The notes: generated from the letters alone by a model not told the origin. DNA of 64,000 nucleotides from Prevotella histicola JCM 15637 = DNF00424 (GCF_000613925.1 NZ_BAJX01000006.1:62001-126000), one strand, 5' to 3'; shown: positions 47,210-57,541, counted from the stretch's first letter. Program-made: numbers and translations.

Positions 47210-47911
47210 ATGACAAAGGGAAGGAGTACTTGTAAGCTACTAAAGGATATTCGGCAGCAGATAGCTGATGCGAATGGTATCAGTTATCAGCCTAAGGAGT
47301 GTCATTACGAAGGGGATTGTGCAGGAACTTGCCCTGCTTGTGAAGCAGAGATACGCTATTTAGAGACGCAATTAAGAGAACGGAAACGCAAGGGGTGGGG
47401 CATGAAAGTGGCTGGTTTGGCTGCTGGTCTTTGTGTTGCTACGGTTCCTCTTACATCATGTCAGAACACTCCCAAAGCTTGCAACGTTGAGAATAAAGCT
47501 CAGGATTCTACTGATATGCCAGTTATGGGCGAGAAAGTAGTGATACCAAAAGCACTCACTGCAGATTTGAAGAATGCTATTGTTATTATTGGACGAGTGC
47601 TCGACTCTTCTACTGGTAAGGCTGCTCCAGAAGTTAATGTTATGATATTAGGAGGTAAGAAGAGACTATCTTTGGGCGAAGATGGAAGATTTGCATTGCA
47701 GGTTAATCGTAATGACTCCCTCGTGTTCTCATCTTATGGGTTTGAGGATAAGGTGATAGCAGTGAAGTCTATTCGTAATCCTAATGATATGGTTGTCCGT
47801 TTAGAACCTTCTCTTGACAAAGTAGGGGAGATAGATAGGGAGTATTTAGAGAAAGAATTAGCCGACAGCAGTGCTCCTCAATCACATAAAGAGAAATGCA
47901 ATCAGAAATAA
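47210..47911 (+). CDS. Cys-domain / regulatory-like domain protein, paralogue 5 of 5 (lipobox form)
   Basis: The most divergent copy, 233 residues. The N-terminal cysteine domain is conserved (CHYEGDCAGTCPACEAEIRY), but the hydrophobic segment ends in a lipobox-like VPLTSCQN (Cys84) instead of AAAQ, so this copy could be lipidated at an internal position. The regulatory-like domain (IIGRVLDSSTGKAAPEVNVM...GRFALQVNRNDSLVF) is only loosely similar, and the C-terminus is EKELADSSAPQSHKEKCNQK. Its last 16 bp overlap the radical-SAM start, so the two are translationally coupled. Function unknown. Confidence 0.85.
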   Translation: MTKGRSTCKLLKDIRQQIADANGISYQPKECHYEGDCAGTCPACEAEIRYLETQLRERKRKGWGMKVAGLAAGLCVATVPLTSCQNTPKACNVENKAQDSTDMPVMGEKVVIPKALTADLKNAIVIIGRVLDSSTGKAAPEVNVMILGGKKRLSLGEDGRFALQVNRNDSLVFSSYGFEDKVIAVKSIRNPNDMVVRLEPSLDKVGEIDREYLEKELADSSAPQSHKEKCNQK

Positions 47912-48516
47912 CAGCACCGTTTATTGCCATTAATCGGCACAGACTCACCACGGATGGAGAAGGCGTAACGACATTGGTAGGGTTCCATGGTTGTCCCCTT
48001 CATTGCGAGTACTGCTTAAATCCTCAGTGCTTACAAGCGGATGGTGTATGGCGTAGGATGACGCCTGGTGAGTTATATAGTGAGGTGGAGATAGACGACC
48101 TTTACTTTATGGCAACGGGCGGTGGCATCTGCTTTGGAGGTGGTGAACCCCTCTTACATTCAGACTTCATTAAGGCCTTTGCAGAGATAATGAATCCTGA
48201 ATGGAAGTTGACGATAGAGACATCGCTCAATGTTCCACTTAAGAATGTCAAGGCTATCGCTTCGTTGGTGGAGATGTGGTATGTTGATATTAAAGATGTT
48301 AATCCAATAATTTATAAAGCTTATACAGGAGAAAGTAATGAGCGAGTCATGCGTAATCTTCAGTGGTTAGCAGACAATGATTACTCTGATAAGATCATCA
48401 TACGACTGCCTTTAATACCTAAATATAATACAGAGGAGAATCGTGAGCATAGTCAGCAGTTATTGAAGAACATAGGGTTTAATTATTTTGATACGTTTAC
48501 ATATATTGTACGATAA
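47896..48516 (+). CDS. Radical-SAM protein, activating-enzyme type
   Basis: A 206-residue radical-SAM enzyme of the PflA/NrdG activase type. The [4Fe-4S] motif is HGCPLHCEYCLNPQC (CxxxCxxC), followed by GGGICFGGGEPLLH (SAM GGE motif), LTIETSLNVPL and WYVDIKDVNPIIYKAYTG. It has no SPASM or twitch domain, and I see no glycyl-radical enzyme nearby. Its start lies inside paralogue 5 (16-bp overlap), so its partner is most likely the five paralogues; a modification or cluster-handling role is inferred. After it comes an 86-bp gap with the promoter of the alpha-2-macroglobulin gene. Confidence 0.9.
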   Translation: MQSEITAPFIAINRHRLTTDGEGVTTLVGFHGCPLHCEYCLNPQCLQADGVWRRMTPGELYSEVEIDDLYFMATGGGICFGGGEPLLHSDFIKAFAEIMNPEWKLTIETSLNVPLKNVKAIASLVEMWYVDIKDVNPIIYKAYTGESNERVMRNLQWLADNDYSDKIIIRLPLIPKYNTEENREHSQQLLKNIGFNYFDTFTYIVR

Positions 48517-48574
48517 TAAGATTATTGATACATAATATGCATAGTGCATTCTTCATTTTCTGTTTTAAAAACAT

Positions 48575-48582
48575 TATCTTTG
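48575..48582 (+). promoter_or_regulatory. Promoter -7 box of the alpha-2-macroglobulin gene
   Basis: TATCTTTG, followed by CAGAC, 20 bp before ATG 48603. Confidence 0.65.
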
Positions 48583-48602
48583 CAGACACTAAAGAATAAA
48601 AT

Positions 48603-51600
48603 ATGAAACATTTCCTTATATTATCGGTATTATATATGATGTTACCATTGTCTCTTTTTGCACAGAGCTATGACGATTTATGGAAGCGAGTAGATGCTGC
48701 TGGGTCAAAGGATCTACCTAAGACACAGATAGACTTGCTGACAAAGATAGCGAAGAAAGCACAACGGGAAAAAGCTTATGGGCAGCTTTTGGCTGCAGAC
48801 CTTTTAGCTTCAAGTCTCCAAACACAAATCTCACCTGATTCTATGGACGTAGAAGTTGAAAGATTAAAGGCAAAAGCGCAGGAAGCTGAACGCAAGGATG
48901 AGGTCTTGGCTGCTATCTATAATTGTGTTTTAGGAAGGATAGAACAAGGTAAAGAAAAAGGTAATAGTGCTGAATATTTTAAGAAAGCATTATCTAACCC
49001 ATCGTTGTTGGCACGGCAGAAGGCTGCTAATTATACTCCGTTAGTGAAAATAGGCAAAGATGATAATATCTTTGGAGGAGACTTGCTTCACGTTATAGGT
49101 TTACAGGCAAGGGATTTTGACAAACTTAGTCACTATTATGCTGAGCATGGAAATAGAGAGGCAGCTTGCTATGCAGCTTTGCTTGCGGCTGATGAAAGGA
49201 AAAATAAAGGTGAGTTTCTCGATTCTTTGATGCGTGTTTATGGCGACTTACCAATATGTGGTGAAGTGGCAATAAGCAAGTATAATTATATGAGAGAGAG
49301 GGAGGAGTCTGTAGATAAACGTATTGCTTTAATTGATAACGCACTCTCCCGTTGGGCTTCATGGCCAGCTATGGAAGAACTTCGTTATGCTCGTAAAGAA
49401 TTGACAGTTCCATTATCTACGGCGGTTGCTGATAAGCTAAGGGTAACAAGTAAGGATCAGAACAATACTGTTAAAGTCGAAGTCCGCAATTTATCAGGCT
49501 TAACACTTAACATTACGCGCACGTCTCTAAAAGGCAATCACCAATATAATGTTGATGATAAAAACGATCTGAAAGCTATCAAAGCATCCTTAATACCAAC
49601 TTCTAAGCAGGTAATTCAGCGTACATATAAGGATTATAAGGACTATGAAGTACTGAAAGATTCTTTTAATCTACCAGCACTTCCTATAGGTGTTTACTTG
49701 TTAGAGTTTGTTCCTTCAGATGATCGTTTGGCTAAAGATTACTCTCTTTATTATGTCAGCGACCTATTTGTTATGACGGAAGAGCAGCCTGGAAAGCGCA
49801 ATCGTTATGTTGTGGTTGACGCTATTGAGGGACAGCCTGTGCCAGGAGCAACCATCCGTATAGATTATAAGAAAGATTATTGGAGTAATAAATTGTTAAC
49901 TAAATTACTCACAGTGGATAGTAAAGGAGAGGCTTTTATGGCCGATACTGGTAATGAACCTGATGTATTTGTTTACACAAGCAAGGATCAGGCTTTCCCT
50001 AGTACTGGGCTTAAAAGCAATTATGACTACTATGAAGTTAATAAGACTAGTAATGTAACGAACCTTTATACTGACCGCTCTCTTTATCGTCCTGGACAGA
50101 CAGTCCATGCCTCTGCGATTGTATATCTAATGATGCAAAAAGGCTTTAAGATGAAAGCTGAAGCTGGAGTCTCATTTGATATGATATTACGTGATGCGAA
50201 TGGAAAAGAGCTGAGTCGTAAGCCTGTAACTACTGATCGCTTTGGTACAGCATCTGCTGACTTTGAGTTGCCAAGTAGTGGACTTACAGGTGATTTCACG
50301 ATTACTACTAATAGTAAAGGGAGTGGGCAAGTTAGTTTCAAAGTAGAGGAATACAAGCGTCCTACCTTTGAAGTAAGTTTTGATGACTACAAGGAGAAGT
50401 ACACAATAGGTGATACTATCCAACTGAAAGGACATGCTAAGAGTTTTGCAGGTGTCCCTGTACAGAATGCGAAAGTGGCTTACTGGGTTAAGCGACGTCC
50501 TATGCGTTGGTGGTGGGATAGCTATGAGAATGATGAGAACGTTCAGGTTGGTAATGTTGTAACAGATGAGAACGGTAATTTCACGGTCTCTGTACCTTTT
50601 GTTCTATCGAAAGAAGTAGAGAAGGATATGACTTCTAATCGTTCTTTCCGCCCTCGTTTCTATCGCTTCGAGGTAGAGGCTAAGGTGACAGATGCTGGTG
50701 GTGAGAGTCGAGAAGGCTCTGTCTCGCTTCCTCTTGGTACTAATCCGACCACGTTGGCATGTGATATTCCAGATAAGAACTTGCGTGATAGCTTGAAAAC
50801 AATCAAGTTCGATTACCTCAATATGGCTGGTCAACCCATTGACGGGACGGTGAAGTATGTGATTGTTCCACAGCAGAAAGATGAAAAACTATATGTTTAT
50901 AACAATTATGTAACAGCTAAAGCCAATGAAAAAGTTGCTTTAAAGCCAATGCCCTCAGGTGCTTATCGCTTGCATGCAATCTGTGGGGCAGACACTGTCA
51001 ATACTGACTTTGTTGTTTTCTCAATGGATGATAAGCAACCAGTAATTACTACACATGATTGGTTCTACTTGAGTGATAACTTCTTCCCACGTGATGGTTC
51101 ACCTGTCTATCTACAAGTTGGCTCGAGTGATAAAAACCAACATGTAGTTTATTCTATCTATGCTGGTAATAAGATGATAGAAACGGGTTCATTTGATCAA
51201 AGTAATAGTATTAAGACAAGAAAACTCTTCTATAAGGAAGAATATGGCGATGGTATTACCTTGAATTATGCGTGGGTGAAGGATGGGGTATTATATTCTC
51301 ACATGCAGAGTATCGCTCGACCATTGCCTGATAAACGATTAATTACGGAGTGGTCTACTTTCCGTGACAAGCTAATACCAGGTCAGAAGGAAGAATGGAT
51401 AGTAAGTATTAAACGTCCAGATGGCAAGGCGGCAGATGCTCAGCTGATGGCTACTCTCTATGATAAAAGCTTGATGCAATTATTGCACACTCTTGGATGC
51501 TGAGTCCTTACTTCTCTGTTAGTCAGCCAAGTGTGCTATGGGTGGGTCCAACTATGAATGCTTTGGACTTGGAATCTTATGCTAGTGTAAAGAGAAAAAA

Positions 51601-54169
51601 TGTGCCAGAACTCTCGTTATCAATGTTTGATAATCGTTATCTTGGCTTTTGGGACTCTCCATTTAGTTTCAATTATGGGAAAAGGGCGCGTAATTATGTT
51701 CTAATGTCACGTGCAGCAGAGATGAGAGCAATGCCTATGTCTGATTCAGCAGAGAGTCGTGTGTTTAGTGTTGCAGAGCAGATGCCATCGATGAGAACCG
51801 ATAGGGCAGCTGTGAAATACACTGCTCCTGTCATTAAGAAAGATGAAGAGATAAAGACAGACGAGAAGAAAGGAGACAAGAAGGTGACACCTTCTATGCG
51901 TGAAAATCTCAATGAGACCGCTTTCTTCTATCCACAGTTACAGACGGATGGAAAGGGTAATGTAAGTATTAAGTTCACGCTTCCAGAAGGTTTGACAACA
52001 TGGCGTTTTATTGGTATCTCTCATGATGAAGAAATGAATCATGGCTATTTGACAGATGAGGTAGTTGCAAAGAAGAGTTTAATGATTCAACCAAATATGC
52101 CTCGTTTCGTGCGTATCGGTGACGAGGCAATGGCTTCTGCACGATTATTCAATCAATCGGACAAGGATATAGATGCCAATACGAAGATTGAAATTATTGA
52201 TCCCGCAACTGAAAAGGTGTTGTTTACAGATAGTAAAGAGGTTGTTTTAAAGAAGCAAAGTAATGGTTTAGTAATTTATAATCTATCTTCTTTGTTATCA
52301 GAGAAAGCTAATCAGTTATCGGCTGATCAGTCTTTGTTGATTGCTCGCTTCTCGGTAGAGGGCGATGGATTCTCTGATGGTGAGCAACATTATCTACCTG
52401 TTCTTCAAAACAAGGAGTATGTTACCAACACCTTACCATTCACTCAGAATGGGGCAGGGGAGAAGGTCGTTGATGTTAATAAGCTATTCCCAAAGAATAG
52501 TACAGCACAACGATTGACTATTGAATATACGAATAATCCAAATTGGTTGATGGTTCAGGCATTGCCTTATGTAGCAGAGACAAATGAGAAGAACGCTATT
52601 AGTCTTGTTTCAGCTTATTATGCTAATCGTCTGGCAAAGAAGATTATCTCTACTTCACCAAAGATAGAACAGACAATTAATCAGTGGCGTTTAGAAACTG
52701 GAAAAGAAACCTCTATGATGTCTGCATTAGAGAAGAACCAAGACTTGAAGACGTTGGCTTTGGAAGAAACTCCATGGTTGAGAGATGCTAATAACGAACG
52801 TGAACAGAAGCAAATGTTAGTTCGTCTCTTTGATGGAAACCAATTGCAAAATCGCTTGTCTACGACATTAACCAGTCTGAAGAAGCTACAGAATCCTGAT
52901 GGTTCTTTTTCTTGGTGGCCTGGAATGAAGGGTAGTTTGTATATGACAGTATCAGTAATAAAAACCCTTGTTCGGTTACAAACACTGACTGATAAGATGG
53001 AGACTTCTGCTATTGTTGATGCAGCCTTTCGTTATTTGGATAAGCGAGTTGGAGAGGAAGTCGCCAATATGAAGAAGTATGAGAAGAAGTATAAGACGTT
53101 GCTCTTCCCTATGGATGACCTCTGTGATTATCTATATTCAAATGCCTTGGCAGGGCGTAAGGCAACGCCAGATGTCAACTATCTCTTGGATAGACTGTCT
53201 AAGAAACCTACTGACTTAACTATTTATGGTAAAGCCCGTACGGCAGTTATTCTTCAACAATATAATAAGGTAGAGAAAGCAAAAGAGTATTTGCAAAGTA
53301 TTAAGGAATATTTGGTATGTACGGATGAGAGGGGTTGTTACTTTGATACGAAACGTGCACAATATAGCTGGTTTGACTATAAGATACCAACTGAAGTAGC
53401 AGCAATTGAAGCTGTGAAACATGTTACGCCAAATGACGAACAGACGCTAATGAATATGCAACGCTGGCTTTTACAGGAGAAGAGAACGCAGAGTTGGGAC
53501 ACTCCTTTGAATACAGTAGATGCTATTTGGGCGTTTATGAATGATGGTAAATGGGTGATGGATAATGGCGAAAGTGCCAAACTTACGTTAGACAACCATC
53601 CTTTGAGCACATCACAACCTACAGCAGGACTTGGATATATTAAGGTGACGCAACCAATAGTCGTGCAGTCTACTTCAGAAAAGCAGGAGTTAAAGATTCA
53701 AAAGACTAGTACGGGGACCAGTTGGGGAGCTGTTTATGCGCAATTCTTCCAACCTTCTAGTGAGGTTTCAGATGCTACGTCTGGTTTGAAAATTAAACGA
53801 GAAATATTAGTTGATAGCACTCAGACAAAGAATATTAATAGTCTGAAAGTGGGAGACAAGGTACGTATTCGTTTGACGATCATTGCTGATCGTGATTATG
53901 ACTTTGTGCAGGTTGTTGATAGACGCGCAGCTTGTTTGGAACCTGTTAATCAATTAAGTGGTTATTATGGGGGATATTATATCGCGCCGAAAGACTATAC
54001 AACCGCATATTATTTCGACGTGATGGCTAAAGGTAAACATGTAATTGAAACGGAATATTACATTGACCGTGCTGGCCTATATCATACAGGAACAAGTACT
54101 GCTCAATGTGCTTATGCACCAGAATATAATGGTCGTACAGGGGCAATAGTTGTGAAAGTTGAAGAGTAG
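48603..54169 (+). CDS. Alpha-2-macroglobulin family protein (single frameshift)
   Basis: A very large exported protein of about 1,855 residues. Signal peptide LILSVLYMMLPLSLFAQ is followed by an N-terminal helical region. The macroglobulin (MG) domains include TDRSLYRPGQTVHASAIVYL and VEEYKRPTFEVSFDDYKEKY, then the A2M core (FFYPQLQTDGKGNVSIKFTL, PEGLTTWRFIGISHD) and the helical thioester-domain region. The frame breaks at 51473: adding one G gives YDKSLDAIIAHSWMLSPYFS. The usual thioester C-x-E-Q is absent; its place reads LPYVAETNEKNAIS. It is probably an envelope protease trap or structural protein without covalent capture. Confidence 0.88.
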
Positions 54170-54301
54170 ATAAGTTGATGAGTGGGAAAGTGAATGGAGG
54201 AGATGGGTTATTAGATATTGCCGACCAGAAAGTATTACTTTAATTCGCTTTCATCCCTTTATCCTTTCTCCCACTTATATAGACAAACTTCTTTTAAAAA
54301 G

Positions 54302-55304
54302 ATGCTTCAAATAGAAATAGATAACGGCAGTGGATTTTGTTTTGGTGTGACCACTGCCATCAAGAAAGCTGAAGAAGAATTGGCTAAAGGTACTAAACTT
54401 TATTGCTTAGGTGATATAGTACATAATAGTATGGAGGTAGAACGGCTTACTAAAAAAGGGCTTATTACTATCAATCATGATCAATTACGTGAATTACATG
54501 ATGTCAAAGTCTTGCTTCGTGCACATGGTGAACCCCCCGAAACATACGAGCTTGCTAAGCGAAATAATATCGAGATTATAGATGCAACATGTCCTGTTGT
54601 ACTTGCTCTTCAACGCCGTATCAAATCACAGTATGAGAAAGGACATCAGGTTGCTGATATCTCTTTGGAAAATAAGGGTGAGCCTGTTGTTGTGCTTCCC
54701 ACAAGAAGTCAAACCGAAAATAAATGTGACGAAATCTGTAGTTCATCTCCTGTTTCAACTCCTCTCTCCTCGGGAAGAGACAAAGAGTACAGGATCTATC
54801 GTCATCTTTGGTAAAAATGGCCATGCAGAAGTCCTTGGACTAGTTGGGCAGACTCATAGTCATGCCATTGTGATTGAGAAGTTTGAGGATGTAAAGGCGT
54901 TAGACTTTGAGCACGATATCTACCTTTATTCTCAAACGACAAAGAGCTTGGACGAGTTTCATAAGATAATTGATTATATACAAAGTCATATCTCATCAAC
55001 AGCAAAGTTCCAAAGCTTCGATACTATCTGCCGGCAAGTTGCTAACCGCATGCCTAATATTTCATTATTTGCAGCTCGACACGATTTGATTCTCTTTGTG
55101 GCAGGACGTAAGAGTTCGAATGGTAAGGTTCTATTCCATGAGTGTTTGAGTGTAAATCCTAACTCTTATCAGGTAGAGAGTGCTGATGAAATAGATATGA
55201 AGTGGTTTGATGGTGTGCAAACTGTTGGTATTTGTGGTGCAACAAGTACTCCGAAATGGTTGATGGAAGAATGTCGTGATGAGATACTTCGTCATACGAA
55301 ATAA
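54302..55304 (+). CDS. ispH: 4-hydroxy-3-methylbut-2-enyl diphosphate reductase, interrupted
   Basis: Last enzyme of the non-mevalonate isoprenoid pathway, a [4Fe-4S] protein. [20 protein letters not shown] opens it (Cys ligand), [20 protein letters not shown] is the second Cys region, and [19 protein letters not shown] through [12 protein letters not shown] completes it. Between SQYEK and [11 protein letters not shown] about 130 bp of extra sequence (~54643-54775) is present, and the frame changes by an amount that needs a 3n+1 insert. Without it the protein would be near the normal 290 residues. An in-frame upstream start at 54218 adds non-family residues and was rejected. ispH is normally essential, so the insert needs checking. 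Confidence 0.82.
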
Positions 55305-55352
55305 GCTCTTTAAGTTTGTCTTTTAAATAGCCTTAAAGGCAAGACCGATATG

Positions 55353-55403
55353 AAAAACAGACGTTTTAAAAAGTAAATGTTAGCTTTTAAAACGTCTGTT
55401 TTT
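55353..55403. terminator. Bidirectional terminator after ispH
   Basis: A 19-bp stem: AAAAACAGACGTTTTAAAA pairs with TTTTAAAACGTCTGTTTTT around a 13-nt loop, between ispH and the convergent envelope operon. Confidence 0.9.
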
Positions 55404-55443
55404 GTTGTTACTTATTGGCTTTTTAACTTGTCAACAAAACAAA

Positions 55444-55731
55444 TCAGCCTTTCTTTCGGAAGATTTTAAGTCCCTTCAAGGGTGATGGTTGTTTTCCTCC
55501 TAGCTTCCTGTATAATTTCCATCCTAAGATAGCACCATCTAATACTCCTGCTCCAGTTGTGATCATGCCTGAAAAGCGTTTCGTTGGAGTGCTGTTGTCT
55601 TTTGGTTTGTGTACAAGTTCATTCCATAATCCAGCAATCTTGTTGCTGTCTTTTATTATGTCGCTGCGTAATTGTGCCTTGCGTAGCCGTATGTCGTTTA
55701 ATGACTTGTATCTAGTTGTCTGCTCAATCAT
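55444..55731 (-). CDS. Small conserved protein of the YtxH/holin operon
   Basis: A 95-residue protein from Met at 55731 (MIEQTTRYKSLNDIRLRKAQ); a further in-frame Met at 55794 would overlap the upstream gene. The N-terminal helix is charged, then NKIAGLWNELVH and a glycine-rich hydrophobic segment (MITTGAGVLDGAILGWKLYRKL) that may touch the membrane, with a basic C-terminus. I do not recognise a named family. It is the last gene of a three-gene operon, five bp after the holin-like gene. Confidence 0.65.
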   Translation of the reverse strand: MIEQTTRYKSLNDIRLRKAQLRSDIIKDSNKIAGLWNELVHKPKDNSTPTKRFSGMITTGAGVLDGAILGWKLYRKLGGKQPSPLKGLKIFRKKG

Positions 55732-55736
55732 AATCT

Positions 55737-56090
55737 CTATTTTGACATTAAAAGACTCCCTAAGAATCTGACTAGGGGGCGTTCTATCAGACAATGTCGT
55801 AGTAAAATGACAATAACCAATAGTAGTAAGTAGAAACCACTGACTATAAGGAAAGCCAAAGCTAGTGAACCTACCAAAGGTTGCAATGCATAAACTGCTG
55901 CGAAGGATAGGTAAATGAATGAAATAAGAAGTATGATACAGAATACTACTACCAAGGTAATCACAGTCAATAGCCGTACTACCTTTTCAATTACATCGAG
56001 CTTCACATATTCTGACTGAAGCCCGATGTAATGTTTTAGCACCTCTATAAGTTGTGCTATTGTTTCTACATTCTTATCGTTTGAGAACAT
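55737..56090 (-). CDS. Phage holin family / YqjE-like membrane protein
   Basis: A 117-residue inner-membrane protein with two long helices (VVRLLTVITLVVVFCIILLISFIYL and LVGSLALAFLIVSGFYLLLLVIVIL) preceded by an amphipathic N-terminus. It fits the holin superfamily III (YqjE/Actinobacterial Holin-X) layout, which in chromosomal operons with YtxH is linked to stress rather than lysis (family knowledge). It is nine bp downstream of the ytxH-like gene. Confidence 0.78.
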   Translation of the reverse strand: MFSNDKNVETIAQLIEVLKHYIGLQSEYVKLDVIEKVVRLLTVITLVVVFCIILLISFIYLSFAAVYALQPLVGSLALAFLIVSGFYLLLLVIVILLRHCLIERPLVRFLGSLLMSK

Positions 56091-56099
56091 CTTTATCTG

Positions 56100-56315
56100 T
56101 TAGATAACTTCTGATGCAGCGTCCTTGATATCCTCTACAAATTCGTCGGTTTCCTTACGGCTCAGTTTGATGTCATGCTTCTTACAGAAGTCATCAACAG
56201 CATCAGAAATTTTTGAACGTGTGTCTGTTCCTTTTTCTGGAGCAAGTAAGAGACCGAGAGCGGCGCCAGTTATACTACCACAAAGAAAAGCTCCAATGTA
56301 ACCTAATGTCTTCAT
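56100..56315 (-). CDS. YtxH domain protein
   Basis: A 71-residue protein from Met at 56315 (MKTLGYIGAFLCGSITGAALGLLLAPEKGTD). This is the YtxH start: one glycine-rich membrane helix followed by LLLAPEKG and an amphipathic helical tail. An in-frame start 20 codons upstream precedes the family sequence. YtxH proteins are general-stress membrane proteins of unknown mechanism. It is the first gene of a three-gene minus-strand operon. Promoter TATATTTG lies at 56363-56370. Confidence 0.85.
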   Translation of the reverse strand: MKTLGYIGAFLCGSITGAALGLLLAPEKGTDTRSKISDAVDDFCKKHDIKLSRKETDEFVEDIKDAASEVI

Positions 56316-56362
56316 ATCCTTTATTTCTTTTATTGTTAGTGAAAACTTAATTTTATCATTGG

Positions 56363-56370
56363 CAAATATA
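56363..56370 (-). promoter_or_regulatory. Promoter -7 box of the ytxH operon
   Basis: TATATTTG on the minus strand, 47 bp before the ytxH ATG. Confidence 0.55.
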
Positions 56371-56543
56371 GACAAACTTTCTCAAATGAGCAATGTTATA
56401 AGCCTATTTTGTGTTAAAAGACTTACAAATCCTTTATTTAACAAACTTTAGAGGCACAATTCTTTACCTTTTGCTTCTTATTTCGTAACTTCGCACGATA
56501 AAAAGCAAAGATAATAATAGTATAACCAGATAAATAAAGGATT

Positions 56544-57050
56544 ATGAAGAAATTTATGGTTTTGGGTGCAGCCATGTGTATAGCTATGGCATTCACAGGT
56601 TGTAAATCAAGTGAGAGTGCATATAAGAAAGCTTATGAGAAAGCAAAGTCTCAGGAGCAGACTTCTACCGATAATGACGATAGCTCTACGCAGCAGGATG
56701 CTCCTGTTGTTGCTCCTGTCGAGACACAGACACAAACTCAACCCGTAACAGAGACTCGTACTGTAGATAATTACGACAATGAGCCAGTCCGCCGTGAGAA
56801 TGTCTCAGTCGTTAATGGTGCTGGCTTGAAGGCTTATAGTGTTGTTGTTGGATCTTTTGGTGTAAAGGCTAACGCAGAAGGACTACAGCAGCGTTTGAAA
56901 AATGCAGGCTATGATGCTCAAGTAGCTTACAATGCAGGTAATAACATGTACCGTGTCGTTGCTACAACTTATGATAGCAAGGCTTCTGCTGTGCAGAGTC
57001 GTAATCAGCTCCGTGCTACTTATACTGATGCATGGTTGCTCTCTAAATAA
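56544..57050 (+). CDS. SPOR domain lipoprotein
   Basis: A 168-residue lipoprotein (MKKFMVLGAAMCIAMAFTGC; lipobox FTGC). A charged helix (SAYKKAYEKAKSQEQ) is followed by a Gln/Thr/Pro-rich linker and a C-terminal SPOR domain (LKAYSVVVGSFGVKANAEGL...LKNAGYDAQVAYNAGNNMYR) that binds denuded peptidoglycan at the division site (family knowledge). The ruvX start follows the stop directly (57050/57051), so translation is coupled. A -7-like box (TAACTTCG, 56486-56493) lies upstream. Confidence 0.9.
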   Translation: MKKFMVLGAAMCIAMAFTGCKSSESAYKKAYEKAKSQEQTSTDNDDSSTQQDAPVVAPVETQTQTQPVTETRTVDNYDNEPVRRENVSVVNGAGLKAYSVVVGSFGVKANAEGLQQRLKNAGYDAQVAYNAGNNMYRVVATTYDSKASAVQSRNQLRATYTDAWLLSK

Positions 57051-57470
57051 ATGAGCAGAATCTTAGCAATAGATTACGGAAAGAAACGTACAGGAATAGC
57101 AGTCACTGATCCATTGTGTATTATTGCCAATGGATTAGCGACTGTTTCTACGTCTGAACTGTTTGAGTTTCTTTCTCAATATATTACTAAAGAGTCAGTT
57201 GGGCAGATCGTTATTGGTAAGCCTATTCAGCCGAATGGACAGCCCAGTGAGAACCTTGCTCGTGTAGAACAGTTTGTCAACCGTTGGCGTAAGATTCATC
57301 CAGAATTGCCGATAGATTATTATGATGAGCGTTTTACATCTGTTATAGCCCACCAAGCTATGATTACAGGTGGGGTGAAGAAAAAGACTCGTCGTGAAGA
57401 TAAAGGTCTTGTTGATGAGATCTCTGCGACTATAATTCTTCAGGATTACATGAAGTCAAAAGGATTATAG
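57051..57470 (+). CDS. ruvX: Holliday junction resolvase RuvX (YqgF)
   Basis: A 139-residue RNase H-like nuclease: ILAIDYGKKRTGIAVTDPL (first Asp), IVIGKPIQPNGQPSE, and DYYDERFTSVIAHQ with DEISATIILQDYM for the last acidic residues. YqgF is linked to pre-16S rRNA end processing as well as junction cleavage. Normal length. It starts at the base after the SPOR gene stop. Confidence 0.93.
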   Translation: MSRILAIDYGKKRTGIAVTDPLCIIANGLATVSTSELFEFLSQYITKESVGQIVIGKPIQPNGQPSENLARVEQFVNRWRKIHPELPIDYYDERFTSVIAHQAMITGGVKKKTRREDKGLVDEISATIILQDYMKSKGL

Positions 57471-57541
57471 GTCGGCTTAATGAGTACTTGAATTCTTTTG
57501 AAAACCTTTTGGAGTACTCAGATAAAATTTAAAGAGAAAAT

